DNA of 40,721 bases from the NCBI GenBank assembly GCA_900546435.1, contig URCQ01000022.1, forward strand, positions 1-40,721, given 5' to 3'. Positions within the stretch are counted from its first letter, which is position 1, and every line of letters starts with the position of its first letter. This stretch comes from an uncultured Pseudobutyrivibrio sp. Lineage in GTDB: Bacteria > Bacillota > Clostridia > Lachnospirales > Lachnospiraceae. Both the position numbers and the translations under genes were made by a program. This document shows, piece after piece, positions 23,240-31,293 of the stretch. Below the pieces are notes generated by a model. It searched no databases. It had not been told where the DNA came from and saw only the letters and a program-made list of their open reading frames with translations.

Positions 23240-25966
23240 ATGAATTACGGTAAAAAAAGTGCACAGAAGCAAAGCGAAAAGCTTTCGGGAAAACGTGCCA
23301 AAAATAAAAAGAGGTTTGGTATCACATTTATCAAGACAGTATTAGTGTGCATTCTTTGCATTATTGCTGTTGGTGTGGTTGGTGGTGGCTTATATGCAGT
23401 CAAGTTGATTAAGCAGTGCCCGGATATTTCGGAAGTCAACATTTCACCGAATGGTTTTTCCACAACAGTATATGACTCTGCCGGTAATGAGATTGAGACA
23501 CTGGCAGCGTCTGGATCTAACCGTACGTATGTGACTATTGATGAGATTCCAAAGGACTTGCAACATGCTTTTGTTGCAATCGAGGATGAGCGATTTTACA
23601 AGCACAATGGTATTGATTTGCGTGGTATTATTCGTGCCGGATTTACAGGAATCATCAGTGGTGGCAAGAAGATGCAAGGTGCTAGTACCATCACGCAGCA
23701 GCTGCTAAAGAACAATTATTTTACGACATGGACATCAGAACATACATTGAAGGACAGTATCAACCGAAAAGTGCAGGAGCAGTATCTGGCGGTACAGTTA
23801 GAGAAGGTAGAAGATAAGGATACTATTTTAGAGAATTATCTGAATACCATCAACTTAGGACAGAATACATTGGGCGTTGAGGCAGCATCGGAACGCTATT
23901 TTAACAAATCCGTTTCAGAGCTTACCCTTTCGGAGGATGCAGCAATTGCGGCAATCACACAGAATCCATCTAAGTATAACCCGATTACCAATCCAAAGGA
24001 TAATGCTACAAGGCGTAAAAAGGTTCTGAAAAAGATGTTAGAGCTTGGTTATATCAAGCAGGCGGAGTACGATGAAGCGTTAGAAGATAATCTGTATGAT
24101 CGTATTCAGATTGTAAATGCGCAGGCAGAATCGAGCGCGAGCACATCTTATTTTGTCGATGCGCTCACAGATGAAGTGGCAAAGGATCTGATGGATCAAA
24201 AGGGGTATACAGAGGCACAGGCATATCAGATGCTTTATAGTGGAGGTTTGACAATCAATTCTACACAGGATTCTGCAATCCAGACGATTTGCGAAGAAGA
24301 AGTTAATAACAATGCCAATTATTCGGATCATGTGTTACATTCATTCTCTTACCGTTTGACGGTAACGAAAAAAGATGGAAGTTATCAGAATTATAGTGAA
24401 CAGACGATGCTGACCTATTACCAGGCGCAGAATCCAAACTATGATATCAATTTCTCATCTGAAGAAGAATGTAAGGAAGCAATCGAAAAGTATAAGTCTG
24501 AGATTATGGAAGAGGGCGACACCATCGCAGATGGTGGTGAGAAAATCACTTATACGTTACAGCCACAGGCAGCGATATCTGTCATTGATCAGGCGACAGG
24601 CCATGTTGTGGCATTGGTAGGTGGACGTGGTGACAAAATGGCAAGCAAGACCCTGAACCGCGCAACCAATATTACACGTCAGCCGGGATCCTGCTTTAAG
24701 ATTATTGGGTGCTATGCAGCAGCGCTCGATGCAGGTGGATTAACGCTTGCCAGTGTGCAGGATGATGCACCGACAAGCTATGCAAACGGAACACCACTGC
24801 ACAACTACGATAATAAGTATCGCGGCTTTACAACGATTCGTGATGCGATTATTAGTTCTATGAATGTTGTTACGGTTAAGAATCTGACACAGATTGGAAC
24901 GGGCTTGGGCTTTGAATATGCTGAAGCACTTGGTATTTCCACACTTGAGCCGGGCGATAATAATCAGACCCTTTGCCTTGGCGGTTTGACACACGGTGTT
25001 ACCGATCTGGAATTGACAGCTTCTTATGCGACCATTGCCAATGGTGGAGATTATAACAAGCCGGTATTATATACACAGGTACTGGATCACAATGGCAATG
25101 TTCTTTTGGATAATACACAAAACACATCAAAAGAAGTTTTGAAGGAGACAACAGCATGGCTGCTGACCAATGCTATGCAGGATGTAATCACATCCGGTAC
25201 CGGATCAGGAGCAGGGCTTCCAAACATGCCAACAGCAGGTAAGACAGGTACAACGACAAAGAACCGTGACACGGTATTTGCTGGCTATACACCATATTAC
25301 ACAGCAGCAGTCTGGGGCGGTTATGATGATAATACCGAGCAGACGTATACAGCATATTCAAAACTGATATGGCATTCTGTGATGCAGCGTATCCATGAAA
25401 ATCTGCCACGAAAAGAGTTTACACAGCCTTCGGGGATTGTGACAGCAACGGTATGTAAAAAATCCGGAAAACTGGCGATAGAAGGTGTTTGTGACGCGGA
25501 CCCAAGAGGCTCAATGGTTTACACAGAATATTTTGATAAAGATTCTGTGCCAACAGAAACTTGTGATCATCATGTGAAAGTAGATATTTGTTCTGCATCC
25601 GGACAAATTGCAGGAGAATATTGTCCAGTGGAAAATCGTGTACCAACGGTTTATATTATCGGAGGAACAGCTGAGACGGAGGATGGACCATATCTGATTA
25701 CAGAAGAAGCATTGAATACCGTATGTAGTGTGCATACTTCTAGTAGCAGTTCATCAGAGAGTGGAACTACAGAAGGTGCGGTAAAGCCGAGCGTGGAAGG
25801 TACCATTACCGAAAACAAACCACAGACGGAAAACAGTGGCGGCGAAAGTGGTACAGGCGGCAGTTCAGGTGGCTCATCAGGTGGGGCATCCGGGGGTTCC
25901 ACAGGCGGCTCATCGGGAGATACGAGTGGAACGGGTACGAATACGCCAAGTACCCAGAACCCATAA
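23240..25966 (+). CDS. Class A penicillin-binding protein (transglycosylase/transpeptidase)
   Basis: 908-residue bifunctional peptidoglycan synthase. Basic cytoplasmic N terminus, one TM anchor (about 30-55), GT51 glycosyltransferase domain with AIEDERFYKHNGIDLRG (catalytic Glu115) and GASTITQQLLKN, then a transpeptidase domain with SCFK (Ser484, Lys487), SMN near 540, and KTGT (Lys668). Beyond the catalytic core is a domain with paired cysteines (CKKSGKLAIEGVCDADPRG), then about 70 residues of Ser/Gly/Thr-rich low complexity, probably a wall-spanning tail. The ribosome site AAGGAGA precedes the ATG. Monocistronic, with promoter and terminator. Class A identity is firm; the PBP1A versus PBP1B-like label is not. 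Confidence 0.95.
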   Translation: MNYGKKSAQKQSEKLSGKRAKNKKRFGITFIKTVLVCILCIIAVGVVGGGLYAVKLIKQCPDISEVNISPNGFSTTVYDSAGNEIETLAASGSNRTYVTIDEIPKDLQHAFVAIEDERFYKHNGIDLRGIIRAGFTGIISGGKKMQGASTITQQLLKNNYFTTWTSEHTLKDSINRKVQEQYLAVQLEKVEDKDTILENYLNTINLGQNTLGVEAASERYFNKSVSELTLSEDAAIAAITQNPSKYNPITNPKDNATRRKKVLKKMLELGYIKQAEYDEALEDNLYDRIQIVNAQAESSASTSYFVDALTDEVAKDLMDQKGYTEAQAYQMLYSGGLTINSTQDSAIQTICEEEVNNNANYSDHVLHSFSYRLTVTKKDGSYQNYSEQTMLTYYQAQNPNYDINFSSEEECKEAIEKYKSEIMEEGDTIADGGEKITYTLQPQAAISVIDQATGHVVALVGGRGDKMASKTLNRATNITRQPGSCFKIIGCYAAALDAGGLTLASVQDDAPTSYANGTPLHNYDNKYRGFTTIRDAIISSMNVVTVKNLTQIGTGLGFEYAEALGISTLEPGDNNQTLCLGGLTHGVTDLELTASYATIANGGDYNKPVLYTQVLDHNGNVLLDNTQNTSKEVLKETTAWLLTNAMQDVITSGTGSGAGLPNMPTAGKTGTTTKNRDTVFAGYTPYYTAAVWGGYDDNTEQTYTAYSKLIWHSVMQRIHENLPRKEFTQPSGIVTATVCKKSGKLAIEGVCDADPRGSMVYTEYFDKDSVPTETCDHHVKVDICSASGQIAGEYCPVENRVPTVYIIGGTAETEDGPYLITEEALNTVCSVHTSSSSSSESGTTEGAVKPSVEGTITENKPQTENSGGESGTGGSSGGSSGGASGGSTGGSSGDTSGTGTNTPSTQNP

Positions 25967-25975
25967 GACAGAAGG

Positions 25976-26010
25976 AAAAGGGAACCTTTCTTTAGGTTTC
26001 CTTTTTTTTT
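25976..26010 (+). terminator. Intrinsic terminator of the PBP gene
   Basis: AAGGGAACC (25978-25986) pairs with GGTTTCCTT (25995-26003), one G:U, followed by T26002-26010. Confidence 0.82.
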
Positions 26011-26056
26011 CGGATAGAGTATAATGGGTAAATACAAGAAATCAGAGGTATGTCAA

Positions 26057-26770
26057 ATGTATGAATTACATAGTCGCGTGAGATACAGTGAAGCGGATCA
26101 AAAAGGAAAATTGTCTGTGAGTGGCATTATGAATTACTTACAGGACTGCTGCACAATGCAGGCAGAGGATTTAGGGATAGGGCTGTCATACTTAGCGGAT
26201 CATCATATTGGATGGTTTGTTACCTCCTATCAGATCAAGATTTGCAAAGAATTGCCGAAGGTAGGAGAAGCTATTATTGTTAAGACCTGGCCTTATCGTT
26301 TCCGAGGAATGTTAGGATATCGTAATTTTACGATTGAGGATGAGAGTGGCAATATTTATATAGAAGCAGATTCTCTTTGGATTTTGATGGATTTGGACAA
26401 GTTAGCACCTGTTCGTCTGCCAAAAGAGATGTTAGAAGCCTATACGATAGACCCGCAACTGCAAGGAACATGGAATTTACGAAAACGTACCTTGCCAGAC
26501 GAACGTGAAGTGTCGTATGACTTTATGGTATCCAGATTGCATCTGGATACGAATCGCCACATGAATAATGCACATTATGTGGAAGCGGCGCGGGCATGCT
26601 TGCCGGAAGGTGATACCTTGTCTGAAATTTATGTTGAGTTTCGTAAGTCGGCGGTATTGGATGATCATGTGATTTGTCGCTGTGCGAAAAACGAAAACGG
26701 GAAGCTGATAACGTTAGAAAACGATGAGCAGGAGATATATGCTGTTGTTGAATTTACTATCAACAACTAG
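26057..26770 (+). CDS. Acyl-ACP thioesterase (FatA/FatB family)
   Basis: 237-residue double hot-dog thioesterase that releases fatty acids from acyl carrier protein. The N-terminal hot dog shows RVRYSEADQKGKLSVSGIM and HIGWFVTSYQIKI. The second contains the catalytic Asn/His block LDTNRHMNNAHYVE near residue 165. In anaerobic Firmicutes such enzymes may adjust free fatty acid or membrane composition; chain-length preference cannot be read. The frame is open to an ATG at 26024, but AGAGGT lies 6 nt before the ATG at 26057 and the homology begins there. cvfB follows after 18 nt, so the two are likely one transcript. Confidence 0.88.
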   Translation: MYELHSRVRYSEADQKGKLSVSGIMNYLQDCCTMQAEDLGIGLSYLADHHIGWFVTSYQIKICKELPKVGEAIIVKTWPYRFRGMLGYRNFTIEDESGNIYIEADSLWILMDLDKLAPVRLPKEMLEAYTIDPQLQGTWNLRKRTLPDEREVSYDFMVSRLHLDTNRHMNNAHYVEAARACLPEGDTLSEIYVEFRKSAVLDDHVICRCAKNENGKLITLENDEQEIYAVVEFTINN

Positions 26771-26788
26771 ATAGAGAAAGGACAGGAT

Positions 26789-27634
26789 ATGAAATTAGGA
26801 TGTATGCAGACCTTACGGGTTATAAAGAAAGTAGATTTTGGTGTATATTTATCGGATATAGATCAGCCAAAAGCGGAAGAACGCGTTTTACTTCCAAAGA
26901 AGCAAGTGCCGGAACAGACACGCATAGGTGATGAGATTGAGGTATTTTTGTACCGGGATTCTAAGGATCGTATGATTGCTACAACGACGATGCCACGGAT
27001 CACATTAGGACAGATTGCAGTATTGCCCGTCAAAGAAGTGGGAAAAATAGGAGCTTTTTTGGATTGGGGATTGGAAAAAGATTTGTTCCTTCCCTATAAA
27101 GAGCAGACGAGAAAGGTGCACGAAGGAGACGAGATTCTAGTGCGTTTGTATATTGATAAGAGTAACCGTCTTTGCGCTAGTACAAAAGGTATTTATGATT
27201 TGCTTTCCACAAACCCGCCATATCATATCGGAGATGAGGTTGAAGGAAGAGTCTATGAATTCGGCCATGACTTTGGTACCTTCATTGCTATTGAGGATAA
27301 ATATTCAGCGATGCTCCCAAAACACGAGGATACATCACATTTACAATTGGGAGATGTCATTACGGTGGAAGTGACAGGTATCAAAGAAGATGGTAAGCTC
27401 GATGTTTCTATGCGTAAGAAAGCATATATGCAGATGGATGATGATGCAGAAAAAATCATGGATTTGATTGAATCTTATGCGGGGGTATTGCCATTTACAG
27501 AAAAAGCTACACCAGAAATCATTTTCCGTGAGACAGGACTGAGTAAGGCGGCTTTCAAGCGCGCGGTAGGTCGATTATATAAGGAAAGAAGAATTCAGAT
27601 CACGGATGGTAAGATTCGTAAAAACGAAGCATAA
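26789..27634 (+). CDS. cvfB: S1-like RNA-binding protein of the CvfB family
   Basis: 281-residue protein with the CvfB (YitL) layout: three successive S1-like OB folds and a C-terminal winged helix. Visible landmarks are VDFGVYLSD in the first repeat, LPVKEVGKIGAFLDWGLEKDLFLP in the second, RVYEFGHDFGTFIAIEDKYSAMLP in the third, and FRETGLSKAAFKRAVGRLYK in the winged helix (about 248-268). The S. aureus protein binds RNA and affects virulence gene expression; the role in gut Clostridia is unknown. AAAGGA lies upstream of the ATG. Downstream of the thioesterase gene in the same operon; no clear terminator follows. Confidence 0.88.
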   Translation: MKLGCMQTLRVIKKVDFGVYLSDIDQPKAEERVLLPKKQVPEQTRIGDEIEVFLYRDSKDRMIATTTMPRITLGQIAVLPVKEVGKIGAFLDWGLEKDLFLPYKEQTRKVHEGDEILVRLYIDKSNRLCASTKGIYDLLSTNPPYHIGDEVEGRVYEFGHDFGTFIAIEDKYSAMLPKHEDTSHLQLGDVITVEVTGIKEDGKLDVSMRKKAYMQMDDDAEKIMDLIESYAGVLPFTEKATPEIIFRETGLSKAAFKRAVGRLYKERRIQITDGKIRKNEA

Positions 27635-27670
27635 ATTGTATCATATTTTATATCCGTGTTACCAGGCGTG

Positions 27671-27679
27671 TGATATAAT
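27671..27679 (+). promoter_or_regulatory. Extended -10 promoter of ridA
   Basis: TGATATAAT (27671-27679) fits TGnTATAAT, about 60 nt before the transcription unit's start codon. No convincing -35. Confidence 0.5.
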
Positions 27680-27745
27680 AAAAACCAGTAAAAATAGAAA
27701 TGAATGTAAGAAGTTTTAAATCGCAGAGAAAGGAAGTATAAAAGC

Positions 27746-28120
27746 ATGAAAAAAGTAATCGCAACAGACAAGGCACCAGCAGCTATTGGACCATATTCAC
27801 AGGCAATCGAAGTAAACGGCATGGTTTATACATCCGGTATCATCCCGGTAGATCCTGCAACAGGTAATATTCCAGAAGGTTCAGTGGCACAGGCAGAACA
27901 GGCATTTACTAATTTAAAGAACTTATTGGAAGCAGCAGGAACAGATATCAGTCAGGTTGTTAAGACAACCGTTTTTATTAAGGAAATGAATGATTTTGGG
28001 GCAATCAATGAAGTGTATGCGAAATACTTTACAGAGCCATATCCAAGCCGCAGTTGTGTAGAAGTTGCAAGACTTCCAAAGGATGTTATGCTTGAGATTG
28101 AAGCGATTGCTTTGAAATAA
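27746..28120 (+). CDS. ridA: RidA family enamine/imine deaminase
   Basis: 124-residue trimeric RidA (YjgF/UK114) protein, which hydrolyses reactive 2-aminoacrylate-type enamines formed by PLP enzymes such as threonine/serine dehydratase. Family features: IGPYSQAIEVNGMVYTSGIIPVDP near the N terminus, the catalytic Arg in YPSRSCVEVARLPKD (about 101-115), and the closing EIEAIA. Full length. AAAGGAAG lies upstream of the ATG. Own promoter, closed by a strong terminator shared with the convergent small gene. No dehydratase gene is adjacent. Confidence 0.94.
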   Translation: MKKVIATDKAPAAIGPYSQAIEVNGMVYTSGIIPVDPATGNIPEGSVAQAEQAFTNLKNLLEAAGTDISQVVKTTVFIKEMNDFGAINEVYAKYFTEPYPSRSCVEVARLPKDVMLEIEAIALK

Positions 28121-28147
28121 GAGAAGTTTATCATGGTAGAAGGCAAA

Positions 28148-28177
28148 AAGAAAAGAACCCGTAGCGGTTCTTTTCTT
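28148..28177. terminator. Bidirectional terminator between ridA and the YjfB-like gene
   Basis: AAGAAAAGAACC (28148-28159) is exactly complementary to GGTTCTTTTCTT (28166-28177) with a 6-nt loop. T-rich sequence follows on both strands (CTTTTCTT on plus, CTTTTCTTTTT on minus), which suits convergent genes. Confidence 0.85.
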
Positions 28178-28206
28178 GCACTTGTTATAGAATTGTATGA
28201 ACCAGA

Positions 28207-28407
28207 TCAGACACGCAGATCGATGTTCTGACCGATACCATTTACAGAAGCCTCTGAAACAGGAGCTGGCATAGATGCGAGGGAAGCGGCAAGAAGATCA
28301 CCAGAAGATGTGGCGGTATCTAATTGTTTGCTCAACATGGCAATGCCAATCTGCTGTAATGCGCCGGAGTCGGCAATCATACTGCTGGATATAGGTGTAA
28401 GGTTCAT
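28207..28407 (-). CDS. YjfB-family putative motility protein
   Basis: Small 66-residue protein. It begins MNLTPISSSMIADS, has an Ala/Ser/Leu-rich helical middle (QQIGIAMLSKQLDTA) and ends VNGIGQNIDLRV. This layout and the GxNIDxxV end match the YjfB_motility family (PF14070), annotated as motility proteins from genome context; biochemical function unknown. The frame stays open upstream to 28524, but AGGAGG (28415-28420) lies 7 nt before the ATG at 28407, which fixes the start. Monocistronic, convergent with ridA. No sigma-28-type promoter could be recognised upstream. Confidence 0.85.
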   Translation of the reverse strand: MNLTPISSSMIADSGALQQIGIAMLSKQLDTATSSGDLLAASLASMPAPVSEASVNGIGQNIDLRV

Positions 28408-28517
28408 GACGATTCCTCCTTCCTGAGTTTCGGGATATAGGGTATAACTTTGGAATTTCTTGTCATACTTAATTGTAGTATGGCACATCAGAAGGAAAAA
28501 AACAAGAGAAGATAGGA

Positions 28518-29447
28518 GTGGCAAAAAAAGAGATGTATGATGTTATTATAATAGGAAGTGGTCCGGCGGGACTTGCGGCAGCAATCTATGCGAAGAGAGC
28601 TGCATTAGAGACACTGGTGCTGGAAAAGACACCAATCAGTGGCGGTCAGATTATCAACACGTACGAGGTGGATAATTATCCGGGGCTGCCGGGCATCAGT
28701 GGCATGGAATTAGGACAGAAAATGCGTGGTCATGTGGATGCGCAGCATGCTGAAGTAAAGACGGCCACTGTAAAAGAGATTATAGATCACGGGGATTATA
28801 AACTGGTACGTACCAGCGATGGGGATTTTGAGACAAGAACTGTTGTGCTTGCCATGGGAGCGTCACACCGGCAGTTAGGTGTTCCGGGAGAAAATGAACT
28901 TTGTGGCATGGGTGTTTCGTATTGTGCAACCTGTGATGGAGCTTTTTTCAAAGGACGTGATGTTGCTGTTGTAGGTGGCGGAGATGTTGCACTGGAAGAT
29001 GCATTATTTTTGGCACGAGGATGCAATAAAGTGTATTTGATTCACAGACGCGATGCTTTTCGTGGAGCAAAAGTATTACAAAAGCAGGTAGAAGAAAAAG
29101 AAAATATTGTGTGTGTGATGGATTCCGTGGTGGATGAGATTGTTGGCGAAGATCTGGTGGAAAAGGTATGCATTTCGAATAAAAAGACACAGCAGTCATC
29201 AGAATTATCTGTGCAGGGAATTTTTATCGCAGTAGGTATTTCACCAAATACGAAAGATATTCAGGGATTGCCTAAGCAGGACGATGCAGGCTATATTATT
29301 GCAACAGAAGATGGTGTGACAGATATTCCGGGAATTTTTGTTGCAGGAGATTGTCGTACGAAACAACTACGCCAGGTCATTACCGCGACAGCCGATGGAG
29401 CGAACGCAATTACATCTGTGGAACGTTATTTATACGAAACACATTAA
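28518..29447 (+). CDS. trxB: Thioredoxin reductase-like FAD/NAD(P)H oxidoreductase
   Basis: 309-residue class II pyridine nucleotide-disulfide oxidoreductase of the thioredoxin reductase type, which reduces thioredoxin or a related partner. FAD site IIIGSGPAGLAAAIYAKRA (about 10-28), redox pair CATC in YCATCDGAFF (about 136-139), NAD(P) site VVGGGDVALEDALFLA (about 152-167) with HRRDAFRG, and the closing FAD motif GIFVAGDCRTKQLRQV. The start is ambiguous: GTG at 28518 or ATG at 28533, where homology begins; the AGGAG at 28514-28518 is close to the first and far from the second. No thioredoxin gene lies nearby. Confidence 0.9.
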   Translation: MAKKEMYDVIIIGSGPAGLAAAIYAKRAALETLVLEKTPISGGQIINTYEVDNYPGLPGISGMELGQKMRGHVDAQHAEVKTATVKEIIDHGDYKLVRTSDGDFETRTVVLAMGASHRQLGVPGENELCGMGVSYCATCDGAFFKGRDVAVVGGGDVALEDALFLARGCNKVYLIHRRDAFRGAKVLQKQVEEKENIVCVMDSVVDEIVGEDLVEKVCISNKKTQQSSELSVQGIFIAVGISPNTKDIQGLPKQDDAGYIIATEDGVTDIPGIFVAGDCRTKQLRQVITATADGANAITSVERYLYETH

Positions 29448-29464
29448 TGTCACATTTTGGTAAC
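29448..29464 (+). promoter_or_regulatory. Possible WalR-type box, upstream copy
   Basis: TGTCAC-N5-GGTAAC (29448-29464) resembles the direct-repeat WalR site TGTWAH-N5-TGTWAH, with one deviation in each half. It lies 10 nt before the -35 of the NlpC/P60 gene. Confidence 0.3.
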
Positions 29465-29473
29465 GAATCAGGG

Positions 29474-29502
29474 TTGACATGCTACAAACCCTTTGCTATA
29501 AT
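29474..29502 (+). promoter_or_regulatory. Perfect consensus sigma-A promoter of the NlpC/P60 gene
   Basis: TTGACA (29474-29479), 17-nt spacer, TATAAT (29497-29502). An inverted repeat AGGGTT/AACCCT (29470-29475 and 29487-29492) spans the -35 and spacer. Confidence 0.85.
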
Positions 29503-29513
29503 GACAAAAGTGA

Positions 29514-29530
29514 TGTAACAATTTCGTAAC
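29514..29530 (+). promoter_or_regulatory. Possible WalR-type box, downstream copy
   Basis: TGTAAC-N5-CGTAAC (29514-29530) matches the WalR consensus at 11 of 12 positions. It lies just after the expected transcription start, in a place suited to repression. Confidence 0.4.
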
Positions 29531-29559
29531 AAATGTTTCACATGGAGGTTTACGATAAC

Positions 29560-30759
29560 ATGAGAAAAAATGGAAAGAAGAATATTTCATATGCGATTGC
29601 AGCAGGTGTGCTTTTGGGCAGTGTTTCCATGACATCCTTTGCTTCTCCAGTTGCAGGTGTTGTAGGTATGGCATCTACAGATAGTGCAACAGTCGCATCG
29701 AATTCATATTCTACATTATCCGGTGTATCATTGACGATGGCAAATATCTTATCAGATGCTTCAGCAGCGGCAGATAACACAAGTGATGTAGCAAGCAATA
29801 ATACAACAACGGTTGAGCAGCAGGCACCAGAATCAGAATATGCAAATGTAGCAATTGCTCAGGTTGACAATTACGTTAATATCCGTAGTACCCCAAGCGA
29901 GGACGGAGACGTTGTTGGTAAATTATACAACAAGTCAGCAGCGACAGTACTTGCAACAGAGGGTGACTGGTATCAGATTACATCTGGTAACTGTACCGGT
30001 TATGTTAAATGTGAATTTGTAGTTGTTGGTGATGAGGAATTAGCAAAGTCTGTTTCGACAAGACTTGCTACTGTTACAACCCAGACATTATATGTAAGAG
30101 AACAGCCGACGACAGAATCTTCTGTAGAAGGCATGGTTCCAGAAGGTGATGATCTTGTTGTAACAGATGAATCTATGGCAGATACGGGTTGGGTAAAGGT
30201 ATCTTTACTTGAGTATGAAGGATATGTATCGTTAGAGTTTGTTACGTTATCAACAGATTATGTAACAGCGGAATCAAAAGAAGAAGAAGCAGCAAGACTT
30301 GCAAAAGAAGAAGCAGAGCGTAAGGCAGCAGCTGCAGCAGCGGCAGCGTCACAAAGAAAAGCATCTTCTGGATCTTATTACACCGGTGGATCGTCATCTT
30401 ATGCAGCTCCAAGTGGTGCTGGTGGATCTGCAGTTGTAAGTTATGCATCTCAGTTTGTTGGTAATCCATACGTATATGGTGGATCTAGTTTGACAAACGG
30501 AACAGACTGTTCTGGATTTGTTATGGGTGTATATTCTGCATTTGGTGTGGGACTTCCACATTCTTCTAGCGCAATGCGAAGTGTAGGATATGGTGTAGAT
30601 GTTAATTCTATGCAGGCAGGTGATATCGTATGTTACAGTGGACACGTAGGTATCTATACTGGTAATGGAACGATTGTGAATGCACTTAACTCAAGCTCCG
30701 GTATTACTTATACTAATGTAAATTACAGCCCGATTTTGGCAGTTCGTCGAATCTACTAA
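29560..30759 (+). CDS. Secreted SH3b-NlpC/P60 peptidoglycan endopeptidase
   Basis: 399-residue exported wall hydrolase. A signal peptide occupies about residues 1-28 (basic start, hydrophobic core, SFASP). A Ser/Thr/Ala-rich linker follows, then two bacterial SH3 domains (about 88-155, with VNIRSTPSEDGDVVG; about 165-235, with LYVREQPTTESSVEG), and an Ala/Glu/Lys helix (ESKEEEAARLAKEEAERK). The C-terminal NlpC/P60 domain has catalytic Cys317 in GTDCSGFV and His362 in GHVGIY. Such enzymes cut stem peptides (typically D-Glu-Dap). The frame opens at 29533, but GGAGG (29544-29548) and the signal peptide favour the ATG at 29560. Strong promoter, strong terminator. Confidence 0.93.
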   Translation: MRKNGKKNISYAIAAGVLLGSVSMTSFASPVAGVVGMASTDSATVASNSYSTLSGVSLTMANILSDASAAADNTSDVASNNTTTVEQQAPESEYANVAIAQVDNYVNIRSTPSEDGDVVGKLYNKSAATVLATEGDWYQITSGNCTGYVKCEFVVVGDEELAKSVSTRLATVTTQTLYVREQPTTESSVEGMVPEGDDLVVTDESMADTGWVKVSLLEYEGYVSLEFVTLSTDYVTAESKEEEAARLAKEEAERKAAAAAAAASQRKASSGSYYTGGSSSYAAPSGAGGSAVVSYASQFVGNPYVYGGSSLTNGTDCSGFVMGVYSAFGVGLPHSSSAMRSVGYGVDVNSMQAGDIVCYSGHVGIYTGNGTIVNALNSSSGITYTNVNYSPILAVRRIY

Positions 30760-30774
30760 TAAAAGCAAAGTGAT

Positions 30775-30803
30775 AAGCCTCAGGCAATGCCTGAGGCTTT
30801 TTT
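30775..30803 (+). terminator. Intrinsic terminator of the NlpC/P60 gene
   Basis: Perfect 11-bp stem AAGCCTCAGGC (30775-30785) / GCCTGAGGCTT (30789-30799), AAT loop and T run to 30803. The T run is also the first part of the foldback element's left arm. Confidence 0.93.
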
Positions 30804-31293
30804 CTGTAGTTCTATAGGGCAGCGGCACGCGCCAGTAGCACCAGAAAGATTACTGTCACAGAACAGGCAATTTCTAAAAGAGACCAACTTGGCAGATGAA
30901 TACAAAAACTGTCTTTGCAAAGTTCGACAGTCGTCTGGGATGATGTTCGCCTGCGACAGATATGAATGCAAAACGCATTAGAAATTCTTAAAACTTGCTT
31001 ATAAACTGGCAACAAGGGCGCATGGACGCGCCCTTGAGGCGTAACCGCACATGGATGTTCGTTTACGCCGGTTGCCCTTATAGAAACATCTTATCGCAAG
31101 TTTTTAGAATTTCTTATAAGTGTAGCCCTGAATATCTGTCGCAGGCGGACACATCCTGACGGCAGTCGAAGCTGTGCAAAAGACAGCTTTTTATCTGCCA
31201 TGTGGTCTCTAAGAAATTTGCCTAACCTATTCCAAAGTAATCTTTCTGGTGCTACTGGCGCGTGCCGCTGCTCTATAGAACTACAGAAAAAAG
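30797..31293. repeat. 497-bp foldback element (long imperfect inverted repeat), no coding capacity
   Basis: The outer 58 nt (30797-30854) are the reverse complement of 31236-31293 at 57 of 58 positions; the single difference (G30818 opposite T31272) is a G:U pair in a plus-strand RNA. Inside, both arms keep pairing in blocks: 30866-30886 with 31203-31222, 30891-30897 with 31193-31199, 30909-30919 with 31175-31186, a GCCTGCGACAGATAT block (30949-30963) with 31132-31146, and AACTTGC (30992-30998) with GCAAGTT (31096-31102). At the tip GGCAAC (31008-31013) pairs with GTTGCC (31071-31076) and encloses two local hairpins (31013-31036; 31038-31069). No transposase, no target-site duplication, no convincing reading frame. 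Either a large structured RNA or a miniature mobile element. Confidence 0.85.

Noticed and set aside
28410..28520. Sigma-28 promoter for the YjfB-like gene
   Set aside because: I looked for GCCGATAT-like sequences on the minus strand and found none with a suitable -35.
28408..28524. N-terminal extension of the YjfB-like protein
   Set aside because: The extension runs through the AGGAGG ribosome site and has no similarity to the short family.
30787..30981. Small open frames on both strands inside the foldback
   Set aside because: No ribosome site, no recognisable domain, and mirror frames are an automatic result of the inverted repeat.
30797..31293. Classical insertion sequence or composite transposon
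   Set aside because: No transposase or remnant reading frame inside, and no direct target duplication next to the arm ends (flanks end in GCCTGAGG and begin with TATTCAGA).
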